Shown: in pieces, positions 18,607-29,327 of the stretch
Layout: the number at the start of each line of letters is the position of its first letter
How positions within the stretch are numbered: position 1 is the stretch's first letter
NCBI RefSeq assembly: GCF_003633755.1
Contig: NZ_RBIL01000001.1
Coordinates: 1,287,426-1,351,425 of the forward strand
Direction: 5' to 3'
DNA length: 64,000 nt
Source of the DNA: Solirubrobacter pauli
GTDB lineage: Bacteria > Actinomycetota > Thermoleophilia > Solirubrobacterales > Solirubrobacteraceae
Position numbers and translations under genes: made by a program
The notes under the pieces: generated by a model
Database searches by the model: none
What the model saw: only the letters and a program-made list of their open reading frames with translations
Told to the model about the DNA's origin: nothing

Positions 18607-19272
18607 AGCTCCTCAACCGCAACGACGAGCGCCGCATCGCCAACGCGGTGATCGCCGACCCCGAGGAGCACACCGTCATGGACTCTGGCGGCGCGGTGCG
18701 CTCGATCCAGGCGGCCAACGTCGACATGCCCGAGGACCAGCTGCTCGCGCTGTGGAAGCCGGTCAACCTCGAGCGCCTCGCCCGCACGTACTGGAAGTAC
18801 CTCTCGCGCGTGACGCTCGGGATCATCCGCGTCACCTACACCGACGAGGAGCGCCTGGTGGTCGTGATCGGCCGCCCGCTCGTGCTGCTGCGCTTCAGGA
18901 AGCCCGAGTACGACATGTCCGACGGGCGCGGGATCGTGCGCTGGGAGATCCAGGACGGCCTGCTCGTCGCCCAGCGCGACGAGGGCTACCTGGAGATCGA
19001 CGTCAAGCGGATCGAGTCCGACCGGCCCGGCTACGCGCGCATCCACGTCGAGGTCGAGATCGCGAACTTCTACCCGTCGATCGCCACCTGGATCGCGCGC
19101 TGGGTCTACGTCAACACGCAGTCGCGCATCCACGTGCTCGTCACGCACGGCTTCCTGCGCTCGCTGGCCAAGCTCGAGCTCGAGGAGTCCGTCGTCGGCA
19201 ACTTCGCCGAGGAGGAGCGCCAGGGCGGCGCGGTCAACGTCGGCGACACGCCCTGGCAGGGCGTCGCCGTGC

Positions 19273-20280
<1,008 letters not shown>

Positions 20281-21285
20281 CTACCCGTAGCGGTATCCCG
20301 TCAGCGAGCGGAGCTTGTCGCGGTCGTGGCGGGAGGCGATCCGGCGCACGGTGCCGGAGCGGCTGCGCATCACGAGCGACTCCGTGGTCGCGCCGCGTGC
20401 GCCCTCGTAGTGCACGCCGCGCAGGACGTCGCCGTCGGTCACGCCGGTGGCCGAGAAGAAGCAGTCGTCGCTCTTGACGAGGTCGTCGTGGGTCATGACC
20501 TTGGTCACGTCGTACCCCTGCTCGGCCGCCTTGGCGCGCTCCTCGTCGTTCTGAGGCGAGAGACGGCCGATCATGCCGCCGCCGTAGCACTTGAGCGCGG
20601 CCGCGGTGATCACGCCCTCGGGCGTCCCGCCGATGCCCCACAGCAGGTCGACGGGACGGGTCGGATCGGCGGCGAGCAGCGCGCCGGCGACGTCGCCGTC
20701 CGTGATCAGCCGCACGCGTGCACCGGCCTCGCGGATCTGCCGGATCCCGTCTTCGTGGCGCGGGCGGTCGAGCACGACGACCATCACGTCGCGGACCTCG
20801 ACGCCGCGGCGCTCGGCGATCAGCTCGACGGTCTTGCCGAGCGGGCGGTCCAGGTCCAGCAGGTCGACGATCTCGTCACGCCCGGCCATCTTCTCCATGT
20901 AGAAGACCGGGCCCGGGTCGAACATCGTGCCGCGCTCGGCGAGGGCGATCACGCTGACCGCGTTCGGGCGGCCCTGGGCGGTGAGGCGCGTGCCGTCGAG
21001 CGGGTCGACCGCGATGTCCACGTGCGGTGGCGTGCCGTCGCCGACCTCCTCGCCGTTGGCGAGCATCGGCGCCTCGTCCTTCTCGCCCTCCCCGATCACG
21101 ACGACGCCGTCCATGTGGATGGTGTGCAGCACGGCGTGCATGCCGTCGACGGCCGCTTGGTCGGCGGCCTCCTTGTCGCCCATGCCGACGAAGCGGGCGG
21201 CCTGCAGCGCGGCGGCCTCGGTCACGCGCACGAGCTCGAGCGCGAGGTTGCGGTCCGGCGGCATGTCGTCGCGACGGGTGTTCAT
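20281..21285 (-). CDS. glpX: Class II fructose-1,6-bisphosphatase (GlpX)
   Basis: This 334-aa gluconeogenic enzyme hydrolyses fructose 1,6-bisphosphate. Family marks are NLALELVRVTEAAALQAARFVG near the start, VVIGEGEKDEAPML with the metal-binding Glu residues, VDPLDGTRL near 93, GGTPEGVITAAALK near 220 and GGGMIGRL. This is the usual FBPase type of actinobacteria, where GlpX is often the only one. Its ATG overlaps the stop of the upstream small membrane protein by 4 nt, and the lipase gene follows without a gap, giving a three-gene minus-strand operon. Confidence 0.96.
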   Translation of the reverse strand: MNTRRDDMPPDRNLALELVRVTEAAALQAARFVGMGDKEAADQAAVDGMHAVLHTIHMDGVVVIGEGEKDEAPMLANGEEVGDGTPPHVDIAVDPLDGTRLTAQGRPNAVSVIALAERGTMFDPGPVFYMEKMAGRDEIVDLLDLDRPLGKTVELIAERRGVEVRDVMVVVLDRPRHEDGIRQIREAGARVRLITDGDVAGALLAADPTRPVDLLWGIGGTPEGVITAAALKCYGGGMIGRLSPQNDEERAKAAEQGYDVTKVMTHDDLVKSDDCFFSATGVTDGDVLRGVHYEGARGATTESLVMRSRSGTVRRIASRHDRDKLRSLTGYRYG

Positions 21286-21740
21286 AGGACTCCTGGGGGC
21301 TTGCGTGGACGTTCGGTGCTGCCGGCCCGGATGGCGCCGCCCGCGATGGTCAGCGCGCAGCCGAGCACGGCCGTCAGCCAGCCGACCTTCAGGTCGATCT
21401 GGCCGGAAGGCTCCCCTGGGCGGTCGACCAAGCCGACGTAGAGGACGAGCACGAGGGCGATCATGCCCACGACCGCCGTCATCTCACCGCGCGGCCACGA
21501 CAGCTCGTGGTCGCGGAGGATCACCCAGGCGAGGATGAAGGGCGCCAGCGCCGCGAGCAGCAGCAGCCAGTGCAGGATCGGGAACGCGTTCCAGCCGGAC
21601 ACGGAGCCGCGCACGCCGTCGATGTTGGCGTTGCGGTTGTCGGGGTTGGTCTCGTACCACGGGAGCACGAGCGCCAGGGCGAGCAACGCGCCACCGAGCA
21701 CGGCGACCAGCTCTCCGCGTCCGAGGCGGCTGACGTTCAT
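21282..21740 (-). CDS. Four-helix membrane protein of unknown function
   Basis: This 152-aa protein has four predicted transmembrane segments, near residues 10-28 (LVAVLGGALLALALVLPWY), 54-76, 86-105 and 120-138. A conserved-looking PWYET and GSVSGWNAF loop follows helix 1, a pattern common in small actinobacterial membrane proteins. No function can be assigned. The start follows a TAGGCT box by 9 nt and there is no ribosome site. It is the first gene of the operon with glpX and the lipase, and it shares a bidirectional promoter with tag. Confidence 0.8.
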   Translation of the reverse strand: MNVSRLGRGELVAVLGGALLALALVLPWYETNPDNRNANIDGVRGSVSGWNAFPILHWLLLLAALAPFILAWVILRDHELSWPRGEMTAVVGMIALVLVLYVGLVDRPGEPSGQIDLKVGWLTAVLGCALTIAGGAIRAGSTERPRKPPGVL

Positions 21741-21749
21741 CCGCGGCTG

Positions 21750-21761
21750 AGCCTATAGGGT
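21750..21761. promoter_or_regulatory. Back-to-back -10 boxes for divergent leaderless genes
   Basis: AGCCTATAGGGT contains TAGGCT on the minus strand (21750-21755, 9 nt before ATG 21740) and TAGGGT on the plus strand (21756-21761, 8 nt before GTG 21770). The core CCTATAGG is a palindrome, so one small element can start both transcripts. Confidence 0.6.
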
Positions 21762-21769
21762 GCCGCCGC

Positions 21770-22336
21770 GTGAACGACGCGCTGGCTGAGGGGCCCGACG
21801 GGCGGTTGCGCTGCTGGTGGGGTGCCTCCTCACCCGAGTACGTGGCCTATCACGACGACGAGTGGGGCCGCCCGGTGCGGTCCTCGCACGCGTTGTACGA
21901 GAAGCTCTGCCTGGAGGCGTTCCAGTCGGGGCTGTCGTGGATCACGATCTTGCGCAAGCGCGAGGGGTTCCGGGCGGCGTTCGCGGACTTCGACCCGGCC
22001 GTGGTCGCCGACTTCGGTGACGACGACGTGGCGCGTCTGATGGCCGACGCCGGCATCGTGCGCAACCGGGCGAAGATCGAGGCGGCGATCGCCAACGCGC
22101 GGGCGGCGCTGACCGTCGACCTGGGCGAGCTGATCTGGTCCTTCGCGCCGCCTGCGCGTCCTCGCCCGGCGGGTCGGGGGGACGTTCCCGCCTTGACCGA
22201 CGAGTCGAAGGCCATGGCCAAGGCCTTGAAGAAGCAGGGCTTCAAGTTCGTCGGGCCGACGACCGCCTACGCGCTGATGCAGGCCTGCGGACTCGTCGAC
22301 GACCACATCGAGGGGTGCTGTGTTCCACCGGCTTGA
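21770..22336 (+). CDS. tag: DNA-3-methyladenine glycosylase I
   Basis: This 188-aa base-excision repair enzyme removes 3-methyladenine. Zinc-site residues Cys15 (RCWWG) and His28 (AYHDDEWG) are present, as are a C-terminal His and Cys pair (DDHIEGCC). Glu49 in LCLEAFQSGLSW matches the catalytic Glu38 of the Escherichia coli enzyme. GFKFVGPTTAYALMQA near 163-178 is also a family hallmark. It begins with GTG after a shared palindromic -10. Its end overlaps the next start by 17 nt, so the two are co-transcribed. Confidence 0.95.
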   Translation: MNDALAEGPDGRLRCWWGASSPEYVAYHDDEWGRPVRSSHALYEKLCLEAFQSGLSWITILRKREGFRAAFADFDPAVVADFGDDDVARLMADAGIVRNRAKIEAAIANARAALTVDLGELIWSFAPPARPRPAGRGDVPALTDESKAMAKALKKQGFKFVGPTTAYALMQACGLVDDHIEGCCVPPA

Positions 22337-23033
22337 TCCGGCCGGCGAGCCGCGCGACGGCTCCACGCTCCTGGCCGAGGCGGACCTGGGCACTCTCGCG
22401 AGCGACGCGCGCCCGTACACGTTCTTCAACTTCGTCAGCACGGTCGACGGCCGCGCGGCGCTCGACGGCTCGACACGGCCGCTGGGCGGCGACGCCGACC
22501 TCGAGATGCTGCTGTCCCTGCGCGCCACCGCGGACGCCGTGCTGATCGGCCCTGGGACCGTGCGCGCCGAGGGCTACGGACGGCTGGTCGGCCCGGCGCG
22601 GCGGCCGTCCTCCCCTCCCGCCGTCTTGATCTCCCGCCGCTTCGAGATCCCCTGGGAGGCCGGCCTGTTCGCGGCCGCCGACCAGCCCGTGATCGTCTAT
22701 GGGCCCGCCGACGCGCCCGACGCGCCCGCGGTGGCCGCGCCCGTCGAGGTCGTCCGGCTGGACGAGTGCACGCCCGCCGCGGCCCTGGCCGACCTCCGCG
22801 CCCGCGGCATCCGCGCCCTGTTGAGCGAGGGCGGCCCGACGCTCTTCCGCGCCCTGCTGGCCGACGACCTCGTCGACGAGCTCTTCCTCACGCTGACCCC
22901 CGTCATCACCGGCGACGGCGACGAGCTCTCGATCGTCGAAGGCGGCCGCCTCCCCGACGTGTCGCGCTTCGCCCTGCGCTGGGTGCTCCGCGCGGACGAC
23001 GAGCTGTTCCTCCGCTACGCCGTGGTCCGCTAG
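22320..23033 (+). CDS. RibD C-terminal-like pyrimidine reductase family protein
   Basis: This 237-aa protein has the reductase fold of RibD/DHFR: YTFFNFVSTVDGRAALDG near residue 33, DLEMLLSLRATADAVLIGPGTVRAEGYG near 60, and LLSEGGPTLFRALLADDLVDELFLTLTPVITG near 160-195. In riboflavin synthesis RibD-C reduces a ribosylamino-pyrimidine with NADPH. Stand-alone actinobacterial homologues are called pyrimidine reductase family, and their substrate is uncertain. The GTG start lies inside the tag gene, so translation is coupled to it. The stop codon TAG forms the first half of the next gene's candidate -10 box. Confidence 0.88.
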   Translation: MFHRLDPAGEPRDGSTLLAEADLGTLASDARPYTFFNFVSTVDGRAALDGSTRPLGGDADLEMLLSLRATADAVLIGPGTVRAEGYGRLVGPARRPSSPPAVLISRRFEIPWEAGLFAAADQPVIVYGPADAPDAPAVAAPVEVVRLDECTPAAALADLRARGIRALLSEGGPTLFRALLADDLVDELFLTLTPVITGDGDELSIVEGGRLPDVSRFALRWVLRADDELFLRYAVVR

Positions 23034-23036
23034 CCT
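23031..23036 (+). promoter_or_regulatory. -10 box TAGCCT built on a stop codon
   Basis: The TAG stop of the reductase gene (23031-23033) is the start of TAGCCT, followed by 7 nt and ATG 23044. No Shine-Dalgarno precedes that start. Confidence 0.5.
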
Positions 23037-23043
23037 CGGCCTC

Positions 23044-24561
23044 ATGGTCCGGCGGGCGCTGGTGTTGACCCTGCTTACGGTGGCGGGGGTTCCTTCCGCG
23101 GCACAGGCCGCGACGGTCACGGTCGACGGGGGCGTGCTGCGCTACGCACCCGCGCCCGGCAAGCAGTCCAACCTCACGGTGACCGAGGCGGGCGGCGTCG
23201 TGACGCTGCGGCGCGAGACCGGGGATACCGACGAGTGGCCCACGGGCGGGACGTGCACCGCGACCGCGACCGTCGCGACATGCCCTGGCCCGATCGAGAA
23301 GGTCGAGATCGACGTGGGCGACAACGCCGACCGGGTCACCGCGACCCTCGGCCAGCCCGCCGTCGGCCTGCCGATCCCGACGACGATCACCGGCGGCGAG
23401 GGCAACGACGTCCTCACCGGCGGCGCGCGCACGGACACGATCGACGGCGGCTCAGGCGACGACGACATCGATGGCTCGTCCGGCAACGACGTGCTGCGCG
23501 GCGGCGAGGGGAACGACATCCTCACACCGAACGTGGGCACCGACGCCGTGAGCGGTGGCGAGGGCATCGACACCGTCACCTACGGGTTGCGCACGACGGC
23601 CGCGATCACGGCCACGCTCGACGGGCTGGCGAATGACGGCGAGTCCGACGAGAACGACCTCATCGGCGTGGACGTCGAGAACATCGAGGGCGCGTCCTCC
23701 GTGGGGGTGGCCCTTGTGGGAGACGGCCGCGCCAACCACCTCGAAGTGGTGGCCGGTCCGGGCACGATCACCGGCGGCGAAGGCAGCGACGTCCTCGAGG
23801 GCGGCCCCGCCGACGACACGATCAACGCGCGCGACGGCTCGCCCGACACCGTGATCTGCGCCGGCGGCATCGACACCGTCCATGCCGACACGCTCGACTC
23901 GGTCTCGCCCTCGTGCGAGAACGTCTCGATCCAGGCCTCTCCAGGTGGGCCGTTCGATGACAAGCCGCCGCTCCTGGCGTGGACCGCGCCCGGCGCCGAC
24001 GCCGCGCTCAGCGCGAACACGACGACCGTCCTGCGCGCCGACGCGTCCGACGACCGCGGCGTCACCAAGGTGCAGTTCCTCGACGACGAGCGCGTCCTGT
24101 GCGAAGACACGGCGGCGCCGTACGAGTGCGCGTTCCAGCCGCGCGGGGGCGACGTCGGCCGCAACACGCTGATCGCGATCGCCTACGACGGGGCGAACCA
24201 GACGACGAGCGCCGTGCGGGCGGTGACCGTGAGGCGGTTCACCTCGCCCGGGTTCAGCCTCAAGCTGCGGCCGAGCCGTGATCGTCGCGCGCCGTACTCC
24301 TTCCGCGCGACCGGCACGCTCAAGCGGCCCGCGACGGTCTCGCCCTCGCAGGGGTGCTCGGGCCGCGTGGTGATCACCGCCAAGCGCGGCTCGAAGACGG
24401 TCGGCACGACGCGCACCTCGCTGGGCCGCACGTGCGAGTACGCGGTGACCGTGAAGTTCCGCTCCAAGGTCGGCAGCCGCATCCGCCTGACGGCCAAGTT
24501 CGAGGGCAACGAGGTCATCTCGTCGCGCTCGGCACCCAGCAAGACCGCCCGCCTGGGCTAG
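23044..24561 (+). CDS. Secreted calcium-binding RTX-like repeat protein with Ig-like region
   Basis: This 505-aa exported protein has a signal peptide at 1-24 ([17 protein letters not shown]). Residues 110-290 hold hemolysin-type nonapeptide-like repeats, e.g. [31 protein letters not shown] and [11 protein letters not shown], which bind calcium in RTX proteins. Residues 300-400 look Ig-like ([13 protein letters not shown] and [16 protein letters not shown]), and the basic C-terminal 100 residues form another beta domain. There is no protease or lipase domain and no type I secretion genes nearby. In Gram-positive relatives such proteins leave by Sec. It is probably a surface or matrix protein (inference). 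Confidence 0.85.
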   Translation: MVRRALVLTLLTVAGVPSAAQAATVTVDGGVLRYAPAPGKQSNLTVTEAGGVVTLRRETGDTDEWPTGGTCTATATVATCPGPIEKVEIDVGDNADRVTATLGQPAVGLPIPTTITGGEGNDVLTGGARTDTIDGGSGDDDIDGSSGNDVLRGGEGNDILTPNVGTDAVSGGEGIDTVTYGLRTTAAITATLDGLANDGESDENDLIGVDVENIEGASSVGVALVGDGRANHLEVVAGPGTITGGEGSDVLEGGPADDTINARDGSPDTVICAGGIDTVHADTLDSVSPSCENVSIQASPGGPFDDKPPLLAWTAPGADAALSANTTTVLRADASDDRGVTKVQFLDDERVLCEDTAAPYECAFQPRGGDVGRNTLIAIAYDGANQTTSAVRAVTVRRFTSPGFSLKLRPSRDRRAPYSFRATGTLKRPATVSPSQGCSGRVVITAKRGSKTVGTTRTSLGRTCEYAVTVKFRSKVGSRIRLTAKFEGNEVISSRSAPSKTARLG

Positions 24562-24564
24562 CGT
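24559..24564 (+). promoter_or_regulatory. -10 box TAGCGT built on a stop codon
   Basis: The TAG stop of the RTX-like gene (24559-24561) begins TAGCGT, which is 7 nt before the SDR start at 24572. Confidence 0.5.
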
Positions 24565-24571
24565 CCCGCGG

Positions 24572-25330
24572 ATGGACATCGAAGGAGCCAACGCGCTCGT
24601 CGCCGGCGGGGCGTCCGGCCTGGGCGCGGCCACGGCCCGCGCGCTGCACGCCGCGGGCGCGAACGTCACGATCGCCGACCTGAACCCCGAGCGCGGCCAG
24701 GCGCTGGCCGACGAGCTCGGCGCGGGCTTCGTCGCCGCCGACGTGACCAAGCCCGAGGAGGTCGAGGCCGCGGTCGTCGCCGCCGCGGGCGACGCCGGCC
24801 TGCGCATCAGCGTCTGCTGCGCCGGCATCGGCTGGGCCGAGAAGGTCGCGGGCCGCAAGGGCGCGCACGGCATCGAGCCGTTCGACACCGTCATCCGCGT
24901 CAACCTGATCGGCACGTTCAACGTGCTTCGCCTCGCGGCGAACACGATGCTCGAGAACGCGCCCAACGACCAGGGCGAGCGCGGCGTCTGCATCTCCACC
25001 GCGTCGATCGCCGCCTACGACGGCCAGATCGGCCAGATCGCCTACTCGGCGTCCAAGGGCGGCATCGTCGGCATGACGCTCCCCGCTGCCCGCGACCTCG
25101 CCCAGTCCGGCATCCGCGTCTGCGCGATCGCGCCCGGCCTGTTCGACACGCCGCTGCTCGCCGGCCTCCCGGAGGAAGCCCGCAACGCGCTCGGCGGCCA
25201 GGTGCCGTTCCCGCCCCGCCTCGGCCGACCGGACGAGTACGGCGCGCTCGCCGTCCACATCGTCGAGAACGCGATGCTCAACGGCGAGGTCATCCGCCTC
25301 GACGGCGCCCTGCGCATGCCGCCGCGCTAA
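24572..25330 (+). CDS. Short-chain dehydrogenase/reductase (HSD17B10-like)
   Basis: This 252-aa classical SDR has the NAD-binding motif GGASGLG (12-18), an Asp after strand 2 (IADLN, favouring NAD over NADP), CCAG in place of NNAG, and the triad Ser145, Tyr158 and Lys162 in ISTAS and YSASK. The order [15 protein letters not shown] and [14 protein letters not shown] resembles type-2 3-hydroxyacyl-CoA dehydrogenase, so a beta-oxidation role is likely, though neighbours give no support. The ATG follows a TAGCGT box by 7 nt. The stop overlaps the convergent secreted-protein gene by 4 nt. Confidence 0.9.
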   Translation: MDIEGANALVAGGASGLGAATARALHAAGANVTIADLNPERGQALADELGAGFVAADVTKPEEVEAAVVAAAGDAGLRISVCCAGIGWAEKVAGRKGAHGIEPFDTVIRVNLIGTFNVLRLAANTMLENAPNDQGERGVCISTASIAAYDGQIGQIAYSASKGGIVGMTLPAARDLAQSGIRVCAIAPGLFDTPLLAGLPEEARNALGGQVPFPPRLGRPDEYGALAVHIVENAMLNGEVIRLDGALRMPPR

Positions 25331-26832
25331 GGCCGCACGAGCACCGAGACGATCTTCGACGTCCCGGGCTCGTAAGGCAGGTCGGGATCAGCACGCACGA
25401 CCGCGCGGAACTTGTAGCGAGTCCTGGCGGTCGTGCTCGTGAAGCGGTAGCTCGCGGTGAAGCGCGATCGCTTCAGCGCGGCGGTCCGGAAGGGCACCCA
25501 CCTTTTCCCTGCACGTGCCTGGAGCTCGACGCGGACCCCGGGTGCCGTGGCATCCGGAATAGAGCCGCGAAACCGCACTGTTCTCCCGTTCCGTGTCTTC
25601 GCGGGTGACACGCTGAGCATCAAGGGTGCACGAACCAAGACCTCAGCCGTCGCCTCCGACGCGCCGTAGCGAACCCGATACGCCCGGGAAGGTCCGGGCT
25701 CGACCGCAATCGAGAACCTTCCCTTCGCGTCGGCCTTGGCCCGGGCGACCGGCACAAATCGCGCCTCTTCCATCCGCACCCTCGATGCAACGTCGACCGT
25801 CGCACCGGCGAGTGGGGTGTCGTCGAGCCCGGTGACGACACCCTCGAGACGGACCTTGCTGGCGTGATCGGAGCGAATCACGGTCCGGCGCCACGTGACG
25901 CGACCTTGCGCTGAAGATGTAGGAGTATCGCCTGCGGGTACTGGGTTTTGCACATCGGCCCGTACCGGTCCGACGGTGGTCAGGTTTCCCGCAGCGTCAA
26001 GCAGACGCAGCTCGAAGTTGTGGCCACCGTTGGGAATCGTCGTCGTGTCCAGAGCGACAGCAGCGTCGCCGCGGACGGGGCACGGGATCGGAACGACGTA
26101 GGGCTTCACACATGTGGGGGAACCCACGCTCACACGCTGAGCCACGACGCCGTCGACGAGCAACTCCATGGCCGCCACGCCTGCGCCGCGATCGACGAAA
26201 TCCGTAGCCAGACGAACAGCGCCGGAGAGCGACCCGGTGCGGAGCTCTTGCAGGTCCGAACGAATCACGCGCGGCGCGAACTCATCGCGGAGCACCATCT
26301 CGACTCGGTCCAGCGAGATCCCAGCACCGCCCTCTACCCGGCACTCGGCCTGGTCAGGCCAGCCGCAGCGCACCTCCAAGGCGACCGCCGGAGTGTCAAG
26401 GCCGCTCAACACCCACGACCGACGTCCCGACAACTCCGCCGCAACTTCAGTGCCTAGACCCAGCGGGCGATTGCTCGCACGCCAGCCTGCGTCGAAGCCT
26501 CCACTCGACCACGCGTAGCCGTAGGACCGAACCCCCGCGATTCGTAGTTCTCCGGGGGCGTCCCAGACCCACGACGCGGCGAAGGGGAAATCCGTCAGGG
26601 TCTGGCCGGACGCCGACAGACCGAACGCGCCATCCTTCGTTCCGCAGGTGTCGTAGAACCGAGCTCCGCCCGCTGTACGCCAGCCTGTGAGCCGCTCAAA
26701 GCGGTCCGGCGCTCGACACATCGATACCGCAAGCGTGCCGACAGGCTCCTCGGCGTATCCCGTCGACACCCCCGTGCACAGGCAGAGAGCTATGGCCATC
26801 ACTAGCCGCGCGGCAACTGTCATGGCTGTCAT
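25327..26832 (-). CDS. Secreted protein with Ig-like and carboxypeptidase-regulatory-like domains
   Basis: This 501-aa exported protein has a signal peptide at about 1-27 ([19 protein letters not shown]). It is then beta-rich throughout: a lectin-like N-terminal half with paired Cys ([32 protein letters not shown]) and an Ig-like middle ([31 protein letters not shown]). Residues 330-400 carry the regulatory-like pattern [18 protein letters not shown] and [17 protein letters not shown]. No catalytic motif is seen. Its third-position GC is visibly lower than its neighbours', hinting at a different history. Alternative ATGs occur at 26823 and 26796. Function unknown; cell-surface role inferred. 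Confidence 0.8.
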   Translation of the reverse strand: MTAMTVAARLVMAIALCLCTGVSTGYAEEPVGTLAVSMCRAPDRFERLTGWRTAGGARFYDTCGTKDGAFGLSASGQTLTDFPFAASWVWDAPGELRIAGVRSYGYAWSSGGFDAGWRASNRPLGLGTEVAAELSGRRSWVLSGLDTPAVALEVRCGWPDQAECRVEGGAGISLDRVEMVLRDEFAPRVIRSDLQELRTGSLSGAVRLATDFVDRGAGVAAMELLVDGVVAQRVSVGSPTCVKPYVVPIPCPVRGDAAVALDTTTIPNGGHNFELRLLDAAGNLTTVGPVRADVQNPVPAGDTPTSSAQGRVTWRRTVIRSDHASKVRLEGVVTGLDDTPLAGATVDVASRVRMEEARFVPVARAKADAKGRFSIAVEPGPSRAYRVRYGASEATAEVLVRAPLMLSVSPAKTRNGRTVRFRGSIPDATAPGVRVELQARAGKRWVPFRTAALKRSRFTASYRFTSTTARTRYKFRAVVRADPDLPYEPGTSKIVSVLVRP

Positions 26833-27044
26833 AGCTCCCCTCGCCGAAGTTTCGCCCCCACCCCTTCCAGGCTGAGAAGTCTCTCCAATCGACGGTCCGC
26901 GCGCAAGCCGACTTCACCTTCGCGTCCACCTCGGAGTAACCTGAGTCGAGACGACTGAGATCTTCCTATGCGGTCGCTGTGGGAGCTGGTACTCTGTAAC
27001 TACCTACCCAAGGTAAGTTGCTACAGAAAGTGAAGCCACACGCC
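26833..27044 (+). promoter_or_regulatory. Upstream region of lon with an imperfect inverted repeat
   Basis: This 212-nt gap is richer in A and T than its flanks. TACTCT at 26990-26995 is a possible -10. Just downstream, AACTACCT and AAGGTAAGTT form an imperfect inverted repeat that could bind a stress regulator. I see no CIRCE, HAIR or other known heat-shock operator. Confidence 0.3.
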
Positions 27045-29327
27045 ATGACATCGCTCCTGCTCGTCCCGCTGGACGACACGGTGGTCTTCCCCACCATGGA
27101 TGTGACGCTTCCCGTCCGCGTGGGCGACGAGGAGCGTGTGCTGCTCGTTCCGCGCCATGAGGGCGAGTTCGCGAAGGTCGGCACCATCGCCGAGGTCACC
27201 GATCACGTCCGACTTCCGGGCGGCGGCCGCGCCGTCTCCCTCTCCGGTGTGGGTCGCGGCGTCGCCGGCGCCGCGCACACCGACTCCCTCGGCCGCCTCA
27301 TGGTCGAGGTCGAAGAGCACTACGACGACGTGCCGGTCGACGGCGCGACGCGCAACCTCGAGCGCGAGTACCGCGCGATCATCGAGGAGATCCTCGAGCT
27401 GCGTGGCGCGGACGCGCGGATTGCTGAGTTCCTGCGGGCGATCGGCGACCCCGGGCCGCTCGCGGACACGATCGGCTACGCGCCCGACGTGTCCTTCGAG
27501 GACAAGCTGAAGGCCCTCGAGACGCTGAACGTCACCGAGCGGCTGCAGCTCGTCGTCGAGCTCCAGCGCGAGCGCCTGGTCGACCTGCAGCTGCGCAAGA
27601 AGATCCGCGAGGACGTGCAGTCCGGCGCGGACAAGCAGCAGCGCGAGTACGTCCTGCGCAAGCAGATGGAATCGATCCAGCGCGAGCTGGGCGAGGACGG
27701 CGCGTCGGTCGCCGAGGAGTACCGCAAGAAGATCGCCGAAGCCGGCATGCCCGACTCCGTGAAGGAGCAGGCCGACAAGGAGCTCGCGCGCCTGGAGCGC
27801 ATGGGCGAGCAGTCCGGCGAGGCGTCGATGATCCGCACGTACCTGGACTGGCTGATCGCCGTGCCGTGGAACAAGGCGTCCGACGAGAAGCTGGACCCGA
27901 AGGCCGCGCGCGAGGTGCTCGACGCCGACCACGCGGGCCTCGAGGACGTCAAGGACCGGATCACCGAGTACCTGGCGGTCAAGAAGCTGCGCACCGAGCG
28001 CGGCATCAAGGAGGACAAGCGCTCCGGCGCCATCCTCACCCTGATCGGCCCTCCCGGCACCGGCAAGACGTCCATCGGCGAGTCGATCGCCCGTGCCACG
28101 GGCCGTGAGTTCGTGCGCATGAGCCTCGGCGGCGTCCGCGACGAGGCCGAGATCCGCGGTCACCGCCGCACCTACATCGGCGCGCTTCCGGGCCGCCTGG
28201 TGCGCGCGCTGCGCGATGCGGGCACGATGAACCCCGTGATCATGCTCGACGAGGTCGACAAGGTCGGCGCCGACTGGCGTGGCGACCCGAGCGCGGCCCT
28301 GCTCGAGGTGCTCGACCCGGCGCAGAACCACAGCTTCCGCGACCACTACCTGGACGTGGAGCTGGACCTGAGCCAGGTCATGTTCATCGCGACCGCGAAC
28401 GTGGCCGAGTCGATCCCCGGACCCCTCCTGGACCGTATGGAGGTCATCCGCTTCGACGGCTACACCGTGGCTGAGAAGACCGCCATCGCCCGCGGCTACC
28501 TGTGGCCGCGCCAGCGCGAGCGCAACGGCCTGCTCGAGGAGGAGGTCACCGTCACCGACGAGCGCCTGACGCAGGTCGTCATGGAGTACACGCGGGAGGC
28601 GGGCGTCCGCAACCTGGAGCGCGAGCTCGGCACGATCCTGCGCAAGACCGCGACCAACATCGCGTCCGGCAAGGCCGAGGCGCCGGTGGAGATCACGGAG
28701 GCGCTGATCCGCGACGCGCTCGGCCGCCAGAAGGTCTGGCAGGAGGCGGCGCTGCGCACGGCCGTTCCCGGCGTGGCCACGGGCCTCGCGGTGACCGGCG
28801 TCGGCGGCGATGTCCTCTTCATCGAGGCCACCGCCATGAAGGGCAAGGACGGCCTCGTGCTCACGGGCCAGCTGGGCGACGTGATGAAGGAGTCCGCGCG
28901 GATCGCGCTCTCCTACGTCCGCGGCCACGCCGACGAGCTCGGCATCCCCGAGGACGCCTTCGACGGCCGCGAGTTCCACGTCCACGTGCCCGCCGGCGCG
29001 ATCCCGAAGGACGGCCCGTCGGCCGGCGTGACCATGGTCACGGCGATGGCGTCGCTGCTCTCCGGGCGCCCGGTCAAGCACACGGTCGGCATGACCGGCG
29101 AGGTCACGCTGCAGGGCCGCGTGCTGCCGATCGGCGGCCTCAAGCAGAAGGTCCTGGCCGCGCACGCCGCGGGCCTGACGACCGTGATCCTGCCCGAGCG
29201 CAACCGCGGCGACCTCGACGACGTCCCGGCCGACGTCCGCGAGGCCATGAGCTTCCACCCGGTCGTGAGCATCGACGAGGTGCTCGAGCTGGCCCTGGAG
29301 CCTGCGCCGAATACGGTGGCTGTGTGA
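27045..29327 (+). CDS. lon: ATP-dependent protease Lon (LonA)
   Basis: This 760-aa LonA protease degrades damaged and regulatory proteins in the cytoplasm. An N-terminal substrate-binding domain (1-190) begins LLLVPLDDTVVFPTMDVTLPV, followed by a coiled-coil region (EYVLRKQMESIQRELGE). The AAA+ module has Walker A GPPGTGKTS near 334, Walker B PVIMLDEVDKVG and sensor motifs. The protease domain carries the catalytic Ser659 in DGPSAGVT and Lys702 in QKVLAAH, 43 residues apart as in other LonA. ATG 27045 is chosen over an upstream TTG at 27018 because the family starts here. The stop overlaps the ABC exporter start. Confidence 0.97.
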   Translation: MTSLLLVPLDDTVVFPTMDVTLPVRVGDEERVLLVPRHEGEFAKVGTIAEVTDHVRLPGGGRAVSLSGVGRGVAGAAHTDSLGRLMVEVEEHYDDVPVDGATRNLEREYRAIIEEILELRGADARIAEFLRAIGDPGPLADTIGYAPDVSFEDKLKALETLNVTERLQLVVELQRERLVDLQLRKKIREDVQSGADKQQREYVLRKQMESIQRELGEDGASVAEEYRKKIAEAGMPDSVKEQADKELARLERMGEQSGEASMIRTYLDWLIAVPWNKASDEKLDPKAAREVLDADHAGLEDVKDRITEYLAVKKLRTERGIKEDKRSGAILTLIGPPGTGKTSIGESIARATGREFVRMSLGGVRDEAEIRGHRRTYIGALPGRLVRALRDAGTMNPVIMLDEVDKVGADWRGDPSAALLEVLDPAQNHSFRDHYLDVELDLSQVMFIATANVAESIPGPLLDRMEVIRFDGYTVAEKTAIARGYLWPRQRERNGLLEEEVTVTDERLTQVVMEYTREAGVRNLERELGTILRKTATNIASGKAEAPVEITEALIRDALGRQKVWQEAALRTAVPGVATGLAVTGVGGDVLFIEATAMKGKDGLVLTGQLGDVMKESARIALSYVRGHADELGIPEDAFDGREFHVHVPAGAIPKDGPSAGVTMVTAMASLLSGRPVKHTVGMTGEVTLQGRVLPIGGLKQKVLAAHAAGLTTVILPERNRGDLDDVPADVREAMSFHPVVSIDEVLELALEPAPNTVAV

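Noticed and set aside
26941-27044. Heat-shock operator (CIRCE or HAIR) in front of lon
   Set aside because: Neither TTAGCACTC-N9-GAGTGCTAA nor the HspR repeat is present; only an imperfect repeat of unknown meaning was found.
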